This document shows positions 15,413 through 23,159 of a stretch of 64,000 bases of DNA, in pieces; the stretch's first letter is position 1, and every line of letters starts with the position of its first letter. Origin of the DNA: Ruminococcus sp. (GTDB taxonomy: Bacteria; Bacillota; Clostridia; Oscillospirales; Ruminococcaceae); assembly GCA_017529875.1 (NCBI GenBank), contig JAFXNC010000038.1, positions 1 to 64,000 on the forward strand, given 5' to 3'. A model generated the notes under the pieces. It was given only the letters and a program-made list of their open reading frames with translations, did no database searches and was not told the DNA's origin. A program made the translations under genes and the position numbers.

Positions 15413-16549
15413 ATGTTTCGTCACAATCTGAAATACTCCCTGCTGGCGGGACTTCGGGTCAGACAGGTCATAATCTGGCTGCTGATATTCCCCATAGCCC
15501 TCGGGATAATGTTCAAGGTCGCCTTCGGCGGCATATATGAGAAGCAGGATCTGTTCACGACTTTCAATGCGGCAGTGGTCATGCCCAACGGCGAGAACTC
15601 CACTCTCCGCTCGGTGCTGGACAGCATCGAGAACGGCGACGATCCCATGATGAAGTTCACCTACACCGACGCTGAAAACGCCGGGAAGCTGCTCTGCGAC
15701 GAAAAGATCGAGGGCATCATCACCGACACCGGCACAGAGCTTACCCTTGAAGTCGCAGGCAACGGCATGAACGAGACGATACTCAAAGCCTTCTGCGACA
15801 GATACAACGCCAACGTCAGGATAATCACCGAGGCGGCTCAGAACGACCCCGCCAGCGTCCCCGCTGTCACCGCCGCTCTGATGCAGGACATCGACACCGT
15901 GAACACCGAGGATCTTTCGGTGGGCAACATGAACTACTACGACGAGTACTTCTACAACCTGCTGGCAATGGTGGCGCTGTTCGGTGCGCTGACCGGTCTC
16001 ACCGTGGCAGTTGACAATCAGGCCAACCTCTCGGCGCTGGGCGCAAGAAAGAACTGCTCCCCCACTCCCAAGTCGGTGAGCCTTTCTGCTGATCTTGTGA
16101 GCCGCTTCGCCCTCCAGACCGTATGCATGGCGGTGGCTGTGACCTTTGAGCACTTCGTACTGAAAATAGACTTCGGCGACAGGCTGGGACTGGTCTACCT
16201 GGCAGCTATCCTGGGCGGCTTCCTGGGCGTGAGCCTGGGCTTCGCGGTAGGCTCCATAGGCACTATGGACGCCAAGTTAAAGCAGAGCATCTCCACCAGC
16301 GTAATAATGAGCTTCTGCTTTCTCAGCGGACTTATGAAGGGCGACATGAAGATCATCATTGAGGAGCACGTCCCCGTCATCAACAGGATCAACCCCGCCG
16401 CAGTCATCAGCGACTGCTTCCACGCACTCAACGTCTACTCCGACACAAAGGTCTACTTCACCAAGATACTCACCATGGTGATAATGACCGTGTTCTTCTC
16501 GATACTGGGCTTCATCTTCACAAGGAGGCGTAAATATGCAAGTCTTTAA
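15413..16549 (+). CDS. ABC-2 type permease, first subunit
   Basis: 378 residues. One transmembrane segment near the N terminus (LLIFPIALGIMFKVAFGG) is followed by an extracytoplasmic domain to about residue 180, then five or so membrane segments, ending in the basic tail TRRRKYASL. This is the usual ABC2_membrane_3 layout. It overlaps the next permease gene by 14 bases, suggesting translational coupling and a heterodimeric membrane unit. Confidence 0.88.
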   Translation: MFRHNLKYSLLAGLRVRQVIIWLLIFPIALGIMFKVAFGGIYEKQDLFTTFNAAVVMPNGENSTLRSVLDSIENGDDPMMKFTYTDAENAGKLLCDEKIEGIITDTGTELTLEVAGNGMNETILKAFCDRYNANVRIITEAAQNDPASVPAVTAALMQDIDTVNTEDLSVGNMNYYDEYFYNLLAMVALFGALTGLTVAVDNQANLSALGARKNCSPTPKSVSLSADLVSRFALQTVCMAVAVTFEHFVLKIDFGDRLGLVYLAAILGGFLGVSLGFAVGSIGTMDAKLKQSISTSVIMSFCFLSGLMKGDMKIIIEEHVPVINRINPAAVISDCFHALNVYSDTKVYFTKILTMVIMTVFFSILGFIFTRRRKYASL

Positions 16550-17690
16550 GGCATTTTTCATGATACTCAAAAAGAATATCAAGACCGCCGTCATATTCAC
16601 GGTGATATTCGTTGCGATCTCCTTCGGTATCGCTACCTCCTCCGACGGTAAGGACAGCTTCGTCGAGAGCCGCATAACCATCGCGGTCATCGACGAGGAC
16701 AGCTCCGAGGCATCAAAGGCACTGACCGCCTTCTTCGCCAAGAAACACGAGATCAAGGACATCGGCACCGACAAGGAAAAGCTCACCGAGGAGCTTTACT
16801 GGGGCACCGTGGACTATGTGCTCATCATCAGGAACGGCTTCAACGACGCGCTTGAAAAGGGCGAGATCTCCCGGGATCTCCTGGGCGAATACAAGGTCCG
16901 CGAGAGCTACTCCGCCGCATATATGCGCACCGAGCTCAACGAGTACGTCAAGACCGTTGAGGCCTGCACCGCCTCCGGCAAGAGCTATTCCGAGGCTCTG
17001 ACCTCCGCTGCCGAAGCCCTCAGCCGTGACACAGAAGTCACCTTTGCAGAGGACAAGTCAGGCACTGCGGATTACAGCAAGGACTTCTCCGTCTACTTCC
17101 AGTATATGCCCTACATCCTGATCTCCGTAATGCTCTCCACCCTCGGCATCGTGCTGAGCAGCCTCAACAAAAAGGACGTCCGCTACCGCACCGAATGTTC
17201 GTCGTTATCTCCCCGCAGCAGCACCTTGCAGATCTTTGCGGCATCGGCGGTATTCGTACTGGTGATCTGGCTGATCTACATGATCGCGGGAGCAGTGATG
17301 TACGGCGGCATCTACAAGGGCGTTTCCTGGTACGCGGTACTCAACAGCCTGATCTTCACTTTGGTATCGGCGTCCATAGCGATCTTCATCTCCAGTCTGG
17401 ATGTTGAGGAAAACGTCTTCAGCATCCTCACCCAGATCATCGGCCTTGGCATGAGTTTCCTCTGCGGAGTATTCGTACCGCTTTCGATACTCAGCGAGGG
17501 GGTACAGACCGTATCGAGGTTCCTTCCTGCATACTGGTACATCAAAGCCAACGACATGATCGTAGGCAGAGAGACCTTTGACGGCGCAAAGCTGGCGGGC
17601 TACATGGGGATTCAGCTGGCATTTGTGGCAGTACTGCTCCTTCTGACGCTGGTAGTACGCAGATCCAGGAGGCAGGAGGCACTGAGCTGA
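16536..17690 (+). CDS. ABC-2 type permease, second subunit
   Basis: 384 residues with the same architecture as the preceding permease: an N-terminal membrane segment (TAVIFTVIFVAISFGIATSS), a long external domain to about residue 180, and a C-terminal bundle of membrane segments ending in VRRSRRQEALS. It overlaps the upstream gene and ends the operon, which is followed by a structured repeat that doubles as terminator. Confidence 0.88.
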   Translation: MQVFKAFFMILKKNIKTAVIFTVIFVAISFGIATSSDGKDSFVESRITIAVIDEDSSEASKALTAFFAKKHEIKDIGTDKEKLTEELYWGTVDYVLIIRNGFNDALEKGEISRDLLGEYKVRESYSAAYMRTELNEYVKTVEACTASGKSYSEALTSAAEALSRDTEVTFAEDKSGTADYSKDFSVYFQYMPYILISVMLSTLGIVLSSLNKKDVRYRTECSSLSPRSSTLQIFAASAVFVLVIWLIYMIAGAVMYGGIYKGVSWYAVLNSLIFTLVSASIAIFISSLDVEENVFSILTQIIGLGMSFLCGVFVPLSILSEGVQTVSRFLPAYWYIKANDMIVGRETFDGAKLAGYMGIQLAFVAVLLLLTLVVRRSRRQEALS

Positions 17691-17710
17691 GGATACGCTG
17701 CAAGCAAAAA

Positions 17711-17803
17711 ACCTGATCGCGGAGCGTTTTGGGGTGTCTTTCTTCCGAGCGAGGACGAGGAAGAACTATCCCGCGGTGAACGCTCCGCGATCGGGTCTTT
17801 TTA
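17711..17803 (+). repeat. Interspersed hairpin repeat, family A, copy 2, acting as terminator
   Basis: An outer stem of 18 bp with one mismatch (17711-17728 with 17779-17796) ends in GGTCTTTTT, a good terminator. Inside it is a second hairpin TTCTTCC (17740-17746)/GGAAGAA (17759-17765) around the loop GAGCGAGGACGA. Compared with 37-68 the stem has changed C/G to G/C on both sides while the loop is nearly identical. The left arm contains CGCGGAGCG and the right CGCTCCGCG. Confidence 0.75.
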
Positions 17804-17886
17804 CTTCTGCTTTCCGCACGCGGCTATCCACTGAACGCAATTCACTGATCCCGCATCATCCCCCTGCGAAAAAATCCGCAAAAAAC

Positions 17887-17915
17887 TTGACTTTATCCCC
17901 CAAAGGGTATATAAT
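17887..17915 (+). promoter_or_regulatory. Sigma-A promoter of serS
   Basis: TTGACT (17887-17892), 17 bp, TATAAT (17910-17915). An AAAAGGAGAGA site follows before the ATG. There is no room for a T-box between promoter and gene. Confidence 0.85.
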
Positions 17916-17950
17916 TTATATGCAGTATTTTTTTAAAAGGAGAGACACCT

Positions 17951-19228
17951 ATGCTCGATATCAAACTGTTCCGTACCGAACCGGAACTTATAAAGGAAAA
18001 CATCAGAAAGAAATTTCAGGACGAAAAGCTCCCCCTCGTTGATGAGGTAGTGGCTATGGACGCCGAATACAGAGCTACCAAGACTAAGGCCGACGAGTAC
18101 CGCGCCAAGCGCAACAAGCTCTCCAAGCAGATCGGCGGGCTCATGGCTAAGGGCGAGAAGGAAGAAGCTGAGCGCGTTAAGGCCGAGGTCAAGATGATCG
18201 GCGACGAGATGCCCAAGCTCGAAGCCCGCGAGGCCGAGCTGGAGGAGGAGATCAAAAAGCGCATGATGGTGATACCCAACATCATCGACCCCTCTGTCCC
18301 CATCGGCAAGGACGACAGCGAGAACGTGGAGATCGAGAAGTTCGGCGAGCCCTTCGTGCCGGATTTCGAGGTGCCCTATCATGTTGACATCATGGAGAGG
18401 CTCAACGGCATCGACCTTGATTCCGCAAGAAAGACCAGCGGCAACGGCTTCTACTACCTCAAAGGCGATATCGCAAGGTTACATTCGGCTATTCTCTCTT
18501 ATGCGAGAGATTTCATGATCGACCGGGGCTTTACCTACTTCGTACCGCCTTTCATGATCCGCTCGGCAGTGGTCAACGGCGTTATGAGCTTTGCCGAAAT
18601 GGAGAACATGATGTACAAGATCGAGGGCGAGGATCTGTATCTCATCGGTACCTCGGAGCACTCCATGATCGGTAAGTTCATCGACACCATAACCCCCGAG
18701 AGCGAGCTGCCTCAGACCCTCACCAGTTACAGCCCCTGCTTCCGCAAGGAGGTGGGCGCTCACGGCATCGAGGAGCGGGGAGTATACCGCATCCACCAGT
18801 TTGAAAAGCAGGAAATGATCGTTGTCTGCAAGCCTGAGGACAGCAAGGCCTGGTACGACAGGCTCTGGCAGAACAGCGTTGACTTCTTCCGCACCCTTGA
18901 CATCCCGGTAAGGACGCTGGAATGCTGCTCCGGAGATCTGGCTGATCTGAAGGTCAAGAGCTGCGACGTTGAGGCATGGAGCCCGAGACAGAAGAAGTAT
19001 TTCGAGGTAGGCTCCTGCTCGAACCTGGGCGACGCACAGGCAAGACGTCTCGGCATCCGCATCAAGGGCGAGAACGGCAACTACTATGCACACACCCTGA
19101 ACAACACCGTAGTTGCGCCCCCGAGAATGTTGATAGCCTTCCTGGAGAACAACCTCAACGAGGACGGCAGCATCAGGATCCCGGAGCCCCTGAGAATGTA
19201 CATGGGCGGTAAGAGCGAGATAAGATAA
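17951..19228 (+). CDS. serS: Serine--tRNA ligase
   Basis: A class II synthetase, 425 residues. The N-terminal tRNA-binding coiled coil spans about residues 30-100. Motif 2 is FRKEVGAHGIEERGVYRIHQF and motif 3 lies in HTLNNTVVAPPRMLIAFLEN. The motif-3 region differs from the common bacterial HTLNGS.LA.GR form, placing the protein in a divergent SerRS subgroup that I recall from clostridia. It is a single-gene transcript with its own promoter, followed by the family B repeat. Confidence 0.95.
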   Translation: MLDIKLFRTEPELIKENIRKKFQDEKLPLVDEVVAMDAEYRATKTKADEYRAKRNKLSKQIGGLMAKGEKEEAERVKAEVKMIGDEMPKLEAREAELEEEIKKRMMVIPNIIDPSVPIGKDDSENVEIEKFGEPFVPDFEVPYHVDIMERLNGIDLDSARKTSGNGFYYLKGDIARLHSAILSYARDFMIDRGFTYFVPPFMIRSAVVNGVMSFAEMENMMYKIEGEDLYLIGTSEHSMIGKFIDTITPESELPQTLTSYSPCFRKEVGAHGIEERGVYRIHQFEKQEMIVVCKPEDSKAWYDRLWQNSVDFFRTLDIPVRTLECCSGDLADLKVKSCDVEAWSPRQKKYFEVGSCSNLGDAQARRLGIRIKGENGNYYAHTLNNTVVAPPRMLIAFLENNLNEDGSIRIPEPLRMYMGGKSEIR

Positions 19229-19232
19229 CGGC

Positions 19233-19439
19233 GCGGTGCCCGCTAAAAGAGTAAAGAACAAAGAACAAAGAAAAAGAATAAAGAATAATTATGGTGTCCG
19301 CTTTGCGGACGGATCCTAAAATTCATCGCCGAAGGCGATACCATTATTATTCTTTATTCTTTATTATTATTCTTTATTCTTTTAGCGGGCGCCGCACAAA
19401 GTAAAACTCAAAAGCACTCCTTTACTGCGCCCGCGCTCT
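19233..19439. repeat. Three-way-junction intergenic repeat, family B, copy 2
   Basis: Terminal inverted arms GCGGTGCCCGCTAAAAGA (19233-19250) and its near-complement (19378-19395) enclose A/T-rich arms and two hairpins: GTCCGC-TTT-GCGGAC (19296-19310) then ATCGCC-GAA-GGCGAT (19325-19339). The hairpin order is reversed relative to copy 1. Downstream similarity continues through CAAAG..., AAAAGCACTC and GCGCCCGCGCT (19427-19437), the last motif also occurring at 4063-4073. The block lies between convergent serS and ogg and touches the ogg stop codon. Confidence 0.75.
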
Positions 19440-20247
19440 ATTGCGCCCGCGCTCCGTTCCGTATGTAATGGAACAGATATTGCTGTGCCGTGCCCTCGTG
19501 ACCCCTCACGCACTCCGGCAGGCCGTTGGGGTACCAGCGTTCAAGGGCGCGTTTCATCCATACGTCCACCGGGAAGGCGTCGGTCTTGTGCATACCGAAA
19601 AGCAGGGCGCACATGGCTACCTTCGGCCCCACGCCCTTTATGGTCATCAGGGCGGCCTTAGCCTCGTCAAGAGGCAGCCCCGCGATGCGGTCAAGGTCAA
19701 GCTCCCCGGAGGTGATCTTCGCCACCGCGTCAACGAGATACTTCGCCCTGAACCCGGAGCGCAGGAAGGCAAGGCTCTCCTCGGTCTCGGGGATGAGCTG
19801 CTCCGCCCCGGGGTAGCCGCCGTAATGCTCGGTCAGGCGGCCTATGATGCCCTTGATACGGGGGATGTTGTTGTTCTGGGAGATTATGAAGCTGGAAAGC
19901 GCCTCCCAGCTGTCCTGCCTGAGTATCCTGATCCCTCCGGCGTAGGCACAGGCCTTGGCGAGGGTCTCGTCCTCGGAGAAGCGGCGTTTGAGCTCGCCGT
20001 AGTCCGTGGACAGGTCGAGGTAGCTGTACCAGCTATTCAAAAAGGTCTGCTCATCGGTGTCGTGCAGGCGGAAGACCCCGGGCTCATCCCCGGCGGAGAT
20101 GCGCAGATAAGTATTGAGATAATACCCCTCATAAGTATCGCCGGCGGTCTTGGTCCAGCGGAAGGCCTGACCGCAGTCGAGGGTCTCGTCCAGGTCGAAG
20201 TCGGGCTGGCGCAGGATGATGTCAGTCCCCGAAACGGTGTAGTCCAT
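19438..20247 (-). CDS. ogg: 8-oxoguanine DNA glycosylase (OGG1 type)
   Basis: A base-excision repair enzyme removing oxidised guanine, with AP-lyase activity, 269 residues. The N-terminal domain contains DETLDCGQAFRW, typical of the Ogg N domain. The helix-hairpin-helix is IKGVGPKVA, whose Lys is the Schiff-base nucleophile, followed by FPVDVWMKRA with the catalytic Asp. Start and frame are clear. It is the last gene of an operon after ybaK (15-base gap). Its final residues NGARAQ are encoded in a tandem copy of a GCGCCCGCGCT motif from the adjoining repeat, so the C terminus may have been extended by the repeat. Confidence 0.9.
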   Translation of the reverse strand: MDYTVSGTDIILRQPDFDLDETLDCGQAFRWTKTAGDTYEGYYLNTYLRISAGDEPGVFRLHDTDEQTFLNSWYSYLDLSTDYGELKRRFSEDETLAKACAYAGGIRILRQDSWEALSSFIISQNNNIPRIKGIIGRLTEHYGGYPGAEQLIPETEESLAFLRSGFRAKYLVDAVAKITSGELDLDRIAGLPLDEAKAALMTIKGVGPKVAMCALLFGMHKTDAFPVDVWMKRALERWYPNGLPECVRGHEGTAQQYLFHYIRNGARAQ

Positions 20248-20262
20248 GGGGGAAGGCTCCTT

Positions 20263-20739
20263 TCAGATAATATCCGCCGCAGTTACCGGCACAACTCTGC
20301 GCAGATCATCGAGGGCTATCTCGATCTGCAAGCCTACGCTGCCGCCGCTGCAAAAAATGGCGGGGAAGGCCTCGGCGGACTGATGTATAAAGGTGGGGAA
20401 CAGCTTTTTCATGCCGATAGGCGAACAGCCTCCGTGAACGTAGCCGGTCAGGGGCAGCAGCTCCTTGGCCTTTATCATCTCTATGGACTTTTCGCCGGCA
20501 GCCTTGGCGGCTTTTTTCAGGTCGAGCTCCTCGGCTACCGGCACCATGAACACATAGTGCTTGCCGGAGCGGGGGGCGGCGGTAACAAGGGTCTTGAAAA
20601 CCCGCTCCTTGTCCTGACCCATAGCCTCGGCGATCTCCTCGCCGGACATCTCTGCGGGCAGGCCATGGACATACTCCTTAAAAGGTATCTTCTTCTGCGC
20701 CAGGGCACGGGTGGCATTTGTGCGGTCGGTGGGCTTCAC
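20263..20739 (-). CDS. ybaK: Cys-tRNA(Pro)/aminoacyl-tRNA deacylase, YbaK/EbsC family
   Basis: A 158-residue trans-editing protein of the YbaK/ProX/INS superfamily, which hydrolyses mischarged tRNA such as Cys-tRNA(Pro). Family blocks are visible: ARALAQKKIPFKEYVHG at the N terminus, QDKERVFKTLV, the central lysine in AEELDLKKAAKA, and the GYVHGGCSPIGMKK loop with the conserved GGxSP-like motif. It starts nine bases after the DUF4317 gene ends, so it is in the same operon. Confidence 0.92.
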   Translation of the reverse strand: MKPTDRTNATRALAQKKIPFKEYVHGLPAEMSGEEIAEAMGQDKERVFKTLVTAAPRSGKHYVFMVPVAEELDLKKAAKAAGEKSIEMIKAKELLPLTGYVHGGCSPIGMKKLFPTFIHQSAEAFPAIFCSGGSVGLQIEIALDDLRRVVPVTAADII

Positions 20740-20748
20740 GGTGTCACC

Positions 20749-21882
20749 TCACTTTAAGTTCGTGGGTATGCCGTTGACCGAGACCTCCGGGTCGTCAAGA
20801 TCAATGACCAGGCAGCGCCTGCCGTCGATGTTCTCGCACCTTACCTTGTCGGTGGCGTCCCGGCCTATGTTCACGGTGATAGACGAGGTGGAAAGCACCG
20901 TCTTGCGCTCGATGAGGTTCACGGCGGTCAGGGGCTTTTCGCCCATGGCATTCTCAAAGATCTGAGGCAGATGCTCCAGCTTCTCCTGACTTACGCCCGA
21001 CTGCCACAGTATGCTGGAAAGCTCCTCCTTGCCGATAGTGGCAGCCTCGGTCTCGTGGGCGGACTGATCCACCAGCTCGCTGATGCGGTCGTTGACCTCG
21101 GTTATCAGGTCGTAGTCCAGCTCCTCGCCCACCACGTTGTTGAGTATGGCGTGGAAGGTCTCCTTCTCGCTCTTGAAGCTGAGCACGAACTCACAGCCCA
21201 GCAGCTCGTTTACCACCGAGGTGTTGGGCTTGTTGGCGTTCTTGGTGTAGACCATGACGCCGTTGATATCGGGCTGGCGGTCGGAGAACACCGGGAACAG
21301 GAAGCCGTCCGAGGGCATCTCGATGATGCGGTCGGCGGTGTTTTTCTTGACTATGGTATTGGTCTCGTCGGAGAAGATGAGCCCGTCATATCTCAGCTCC
21401 ACCGGGCATACGGCGGTGATGATGAAGTTATAGTCGTACTCGCTCTCGGCGTCGTCGGTGAGCTCGTCGTTCTTGGTCTTGTTGAGCACGCTGTAAGTGC
21501 AGTGAGCGGCGAAAATGGCATAGGTGGACACATACTGCATCCGCTCCACTATGGTATCCAGGAACTTGTCCGCCAGCTCCCGGTCGGTGAGCCTGCTCTT
21601 GACCAGCTCGTACATAAAGGGCTGCATACCTCCTTCGAGGTAGGCGTCCTTGGGGAAGGCGTACTCCTTAAGGTTCTTGCCGTAGGTGCCGGAGAGGGTC
21701 TTTTTGAGTATGGCCATGATCTGCTCGCTCTCGTCCTGGGGCAGCACCGCGAACAGGTCATTGGACTTGTACTTGATGTTCTTCTCGGCGTCAACAAAGG
21801 CTCTCACCACCTGCCCGACGGTGAAGAAACCGCAGTCCTCCTTGAAGTTCTTTTTGATCTCGCTTATTTCCTTTTTGTTCAT
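20749..21882 (-). CDS. DUF4317 protein
   Basis: A 377-residue cytosolic protein that I recognise as a member of the uncharacterised DUF4317 family found in Firmicutes. The N terminus MNKKEISEIKKNFKEDCGFFTVGQVVRAFVD... is typical. The frame is open 21 codons further upstream, but the internal ATG is correct because it overlaps the stop of the upstream mini-lipoprotein gene (ATGA). No catalytic motif or membrane segment is visible. It shares an operon with editing (YbaK) and repair (Ogg) enzymes, which gives no firm hint of function. Confidence 0.8.
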   Translation of the reverse strand: MNKKEISEIKKNFKEDCGFFTVGQVVRAFVDAEKNIKYKSNDLFAVLPQDESEQIMAILKKTLSGTYGKNLKEYAFPKDAYLEGGMQPFMYELVKSRLTDRELADKFLDTIVERMQYVSTYAIFAAHCTYSVLNKTKNDELTDDAESEYDYNFIITAVCPVELRYDGLIFSDETNTIVKKNTADRIIEMPSDGFLFPVFSDRQPDINGVMVYTKNANKPNTSVVNELLGCEFVLSFKSEKETFHAILNNVVGEELDYDLITEVNDRISELVDQSAHETEAATIGKEELSSILWQSGVSQEKLEHLPQIFENAMGEKPLTAVNLIERKTVLSTSSITVNIGRDATDKVRCENIDGRRCLVIDLDDPEVSVNGIPTNLK

Positions 21883-22004
21883 GCGTTCTGCACCTCCGCG
21901 ACGGCGTCTCCCATGAGCTGTGCGGCATAGTTGTCCGGCCCGCATGAAGCCATAGAAAGCAGTGCGGCAACAGCAGCCGCGACGATGATAAGTCTCTTTT
22001 TCAT
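21879..22004 (-). CDS. 41-residue lipoprotein
   Basis: A very short gene: signal peptide MKKRLIIVAAAVAALLSMAS, lipobox Cys21 (LSMASC), then only about 20 residues (GPDNYAAQLMGDAVAEVQNA). GGAGG lies nine bases before the ATG, a sigma-A promoter lies upstream, and the stop overlaps the ATG of the DUF4317 gene by four bases, all supporting real translation. The mature peptide would be a lipid-anchored 21-mer. Small lipoproteins can be pheromone or signal sources, but nothing proves that here. Confidence 0.65.
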   Translation of the reverse strand: MKKRLIIVAAAVAALLSMASCGPDNYAAQLMGDAVAEVQNA

Positions 22005-22038
22005 CTTATTGTCCTCCATAAAAATCAGGTGTACTGAT

Positions 22039-22067
22039 ATTATAGCACATACCGGATCAATATTCAA
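22039..22067 (-). promoter_or_regulatory. Promoter of the mini-lipoprotein-DUF4317-ybaK-ogg operon
   Basis: On the minus strand, TTGAAT (22067-22062), 17 bp, TATAAT (22044-22039). Confidence 0.8.
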
Positions 22068-22151
22068 GCTTTTTTGATGTCGCCTTTGGTCTCAGTGAGA
22101 GAGAGTTTTTGGCTCGACGGAGCCGGGGGTATGGGGACGGCAGCCCCGTTT

Positions 22152-22188
22152 AGATAGACAGAGCCCCCGCCGGTATTCCGGCGAGGGC
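22152..22188 (-). terminator. Terminator after the acidic-repeat lipoprotein gene
   Basis: An 11-bp GC-rich stem (22163-22173 with 22178-22188, one mismatch) around a TATT loop, with a short T-containing tail TCTGTCTAT on the minus strand. A further G/C-rich stretch at 22112-22150 has no gene. Confidence 0.6.
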
Positions 22189-22225
22189 GTTATAAGCTAT
22201 TTTATTTTAGGTGCCTCAGAGGAAA

Positions 22226-22942
22226 TTATTCCTCCTCGCCGGCTTCCTCAGCGCCTTCTTCGCCGCCTTCTTCACCGGCCTGCTCGCCGCCTTCTTCACC
22301 GGCCTGCTCGCCGCCTTCTTCACCGCCGGCCTCGCCGAACTGCTCAGCAGCGTTTACGTTGGGGTTGATGGCGTAGATAGTGCCCTTGATACCGGTAGAA
22401 GCGTCAGTCTCCTCCTCGCCCAGCACCTTGGTGCCGTCCTGCTCGCTCATCTCGAACTTGCTGGTCATGCCGTTGTCGAGAGTAATCTTTACTTCCTTGC
22501 CCTCAACAGTGTAGGAACCGGTGTTCTTGCCGGCAGCGTTTACCAGAACGAACTTGCCGTCAGCGGAGAAGCAAACGGTAACAGCCATTGTGGTGACGTC
22601 GCCGCCGGTCTCAGCAGCATACTCGTCGAGAGACAGAATAGTGCCGTCAGTCTTGATAATGGAACCGGAAGTCCAGGCGTTAGCTACCAGAGCGTCCTTG
22701 TCGATATCCATTTCAGCAGCGCCTGCCTCGCTGTTTGCGCCTGCATCAGCAGTGCTCTCAGCGGCAGCGTCTGCCTTGCTCTCCTCGCCGCCCTCAGCGG
22801 TGCTCTCTGCGGTGCTCTCAGCTGCTGCTGCGCTGGAAGTGTCAGCCTTGCTGCTGCTGTTGCTGCTGCCGCAAGCGGTAGCGGATACCATCATTGCTGC
22901 TACCATGCTGAGTACCAGCGATGCTTTTACGATCTTTTTCAT
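22226..22942 (-). CDS. Lipoprotein with acidic C-terminal repeats
   Basis: A 238-residue lipoprotein. The signal peptide ends in VSATAC (Cys24), followed by a long Ser/Ala/Glu spacer to about residue 77. A folded beta-rich domain follows (about 78-190; VTVCFSADGKFVLVNAAGK, GSYTVEGKEVKITLDNG), resembling small clostridial lipoprotein domains that sense or bind an unknown ligand. The last 45 residues are nearly all Gly, Glu, Gln and Ala, built from an 8-residue unit (EEGGEQAG) repeated in tandem. It has its own promoter and terminator. Function unknown. Confidence 0.75.
   Translation of the reverse strand: MKKIVKASLVLSMVAAMMVSATACGSSNSSSKADTSSAAAAESTAESTAEGGEESKADAAAESTADAGANSEAGAAEMDIDKDALVANAWTSGSIIKTDGTILSLDEYAAETGGDVTTMAVTVCFSADGKFVLVNAAGKNTGSYTVEGKEVKITLDNGMTSKFEMSEQDGTKVLGEEETDASTGIKGTIYAINPNVNAAEQFGEAGGEEGGEQAGEEGGEQAGEEGGEEGAEEAGEEE
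22261..22327 (-). repeat. 24-bp in-frame tandem repeat
   Basis: CGCCGCCTTCTTCACCGGCC begins a 24-bp unit present at 22261-22284 and 22285-22308, with a partial third copy to 22327. It encodes the Gly/Glu-rich octapeptide repeats at the lipoprotein C terminus and is likely to vary in number between strains. Confidence 0.85.
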
Positions 22943-23008
22943 TTTACATTCCTCCTAAATACTCTCAGAAACATAAGCTGCACCTTGCAGTATTCGTTTC
23001 ATTTAAAT

Positions 23009-23036
23009 ATTTTACTCAAAAGCGACCGACTGTCAA
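23009..23036 (-). promoter_or_regulatory. Promoter of the acidic-repeat lipoprotein gene
   Basis: On the minus strand, TTGACA (23036-23031), 16 bp, TAAAAT (23014-23009), followed by TTAGGAGGAATG before the start codon. Confidence 0.75.
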
Positions 23037-23159
23037 GGTTATTTGATGCGATTTTACGTATTATACCAAAGTTCTGTGATACGTCTAAAATACTTGTAAG
23101 AATTTGGCTGTACATTTCCGTAAAACACGGTATGAGAGTATTCGGGGGATTTAATATTT

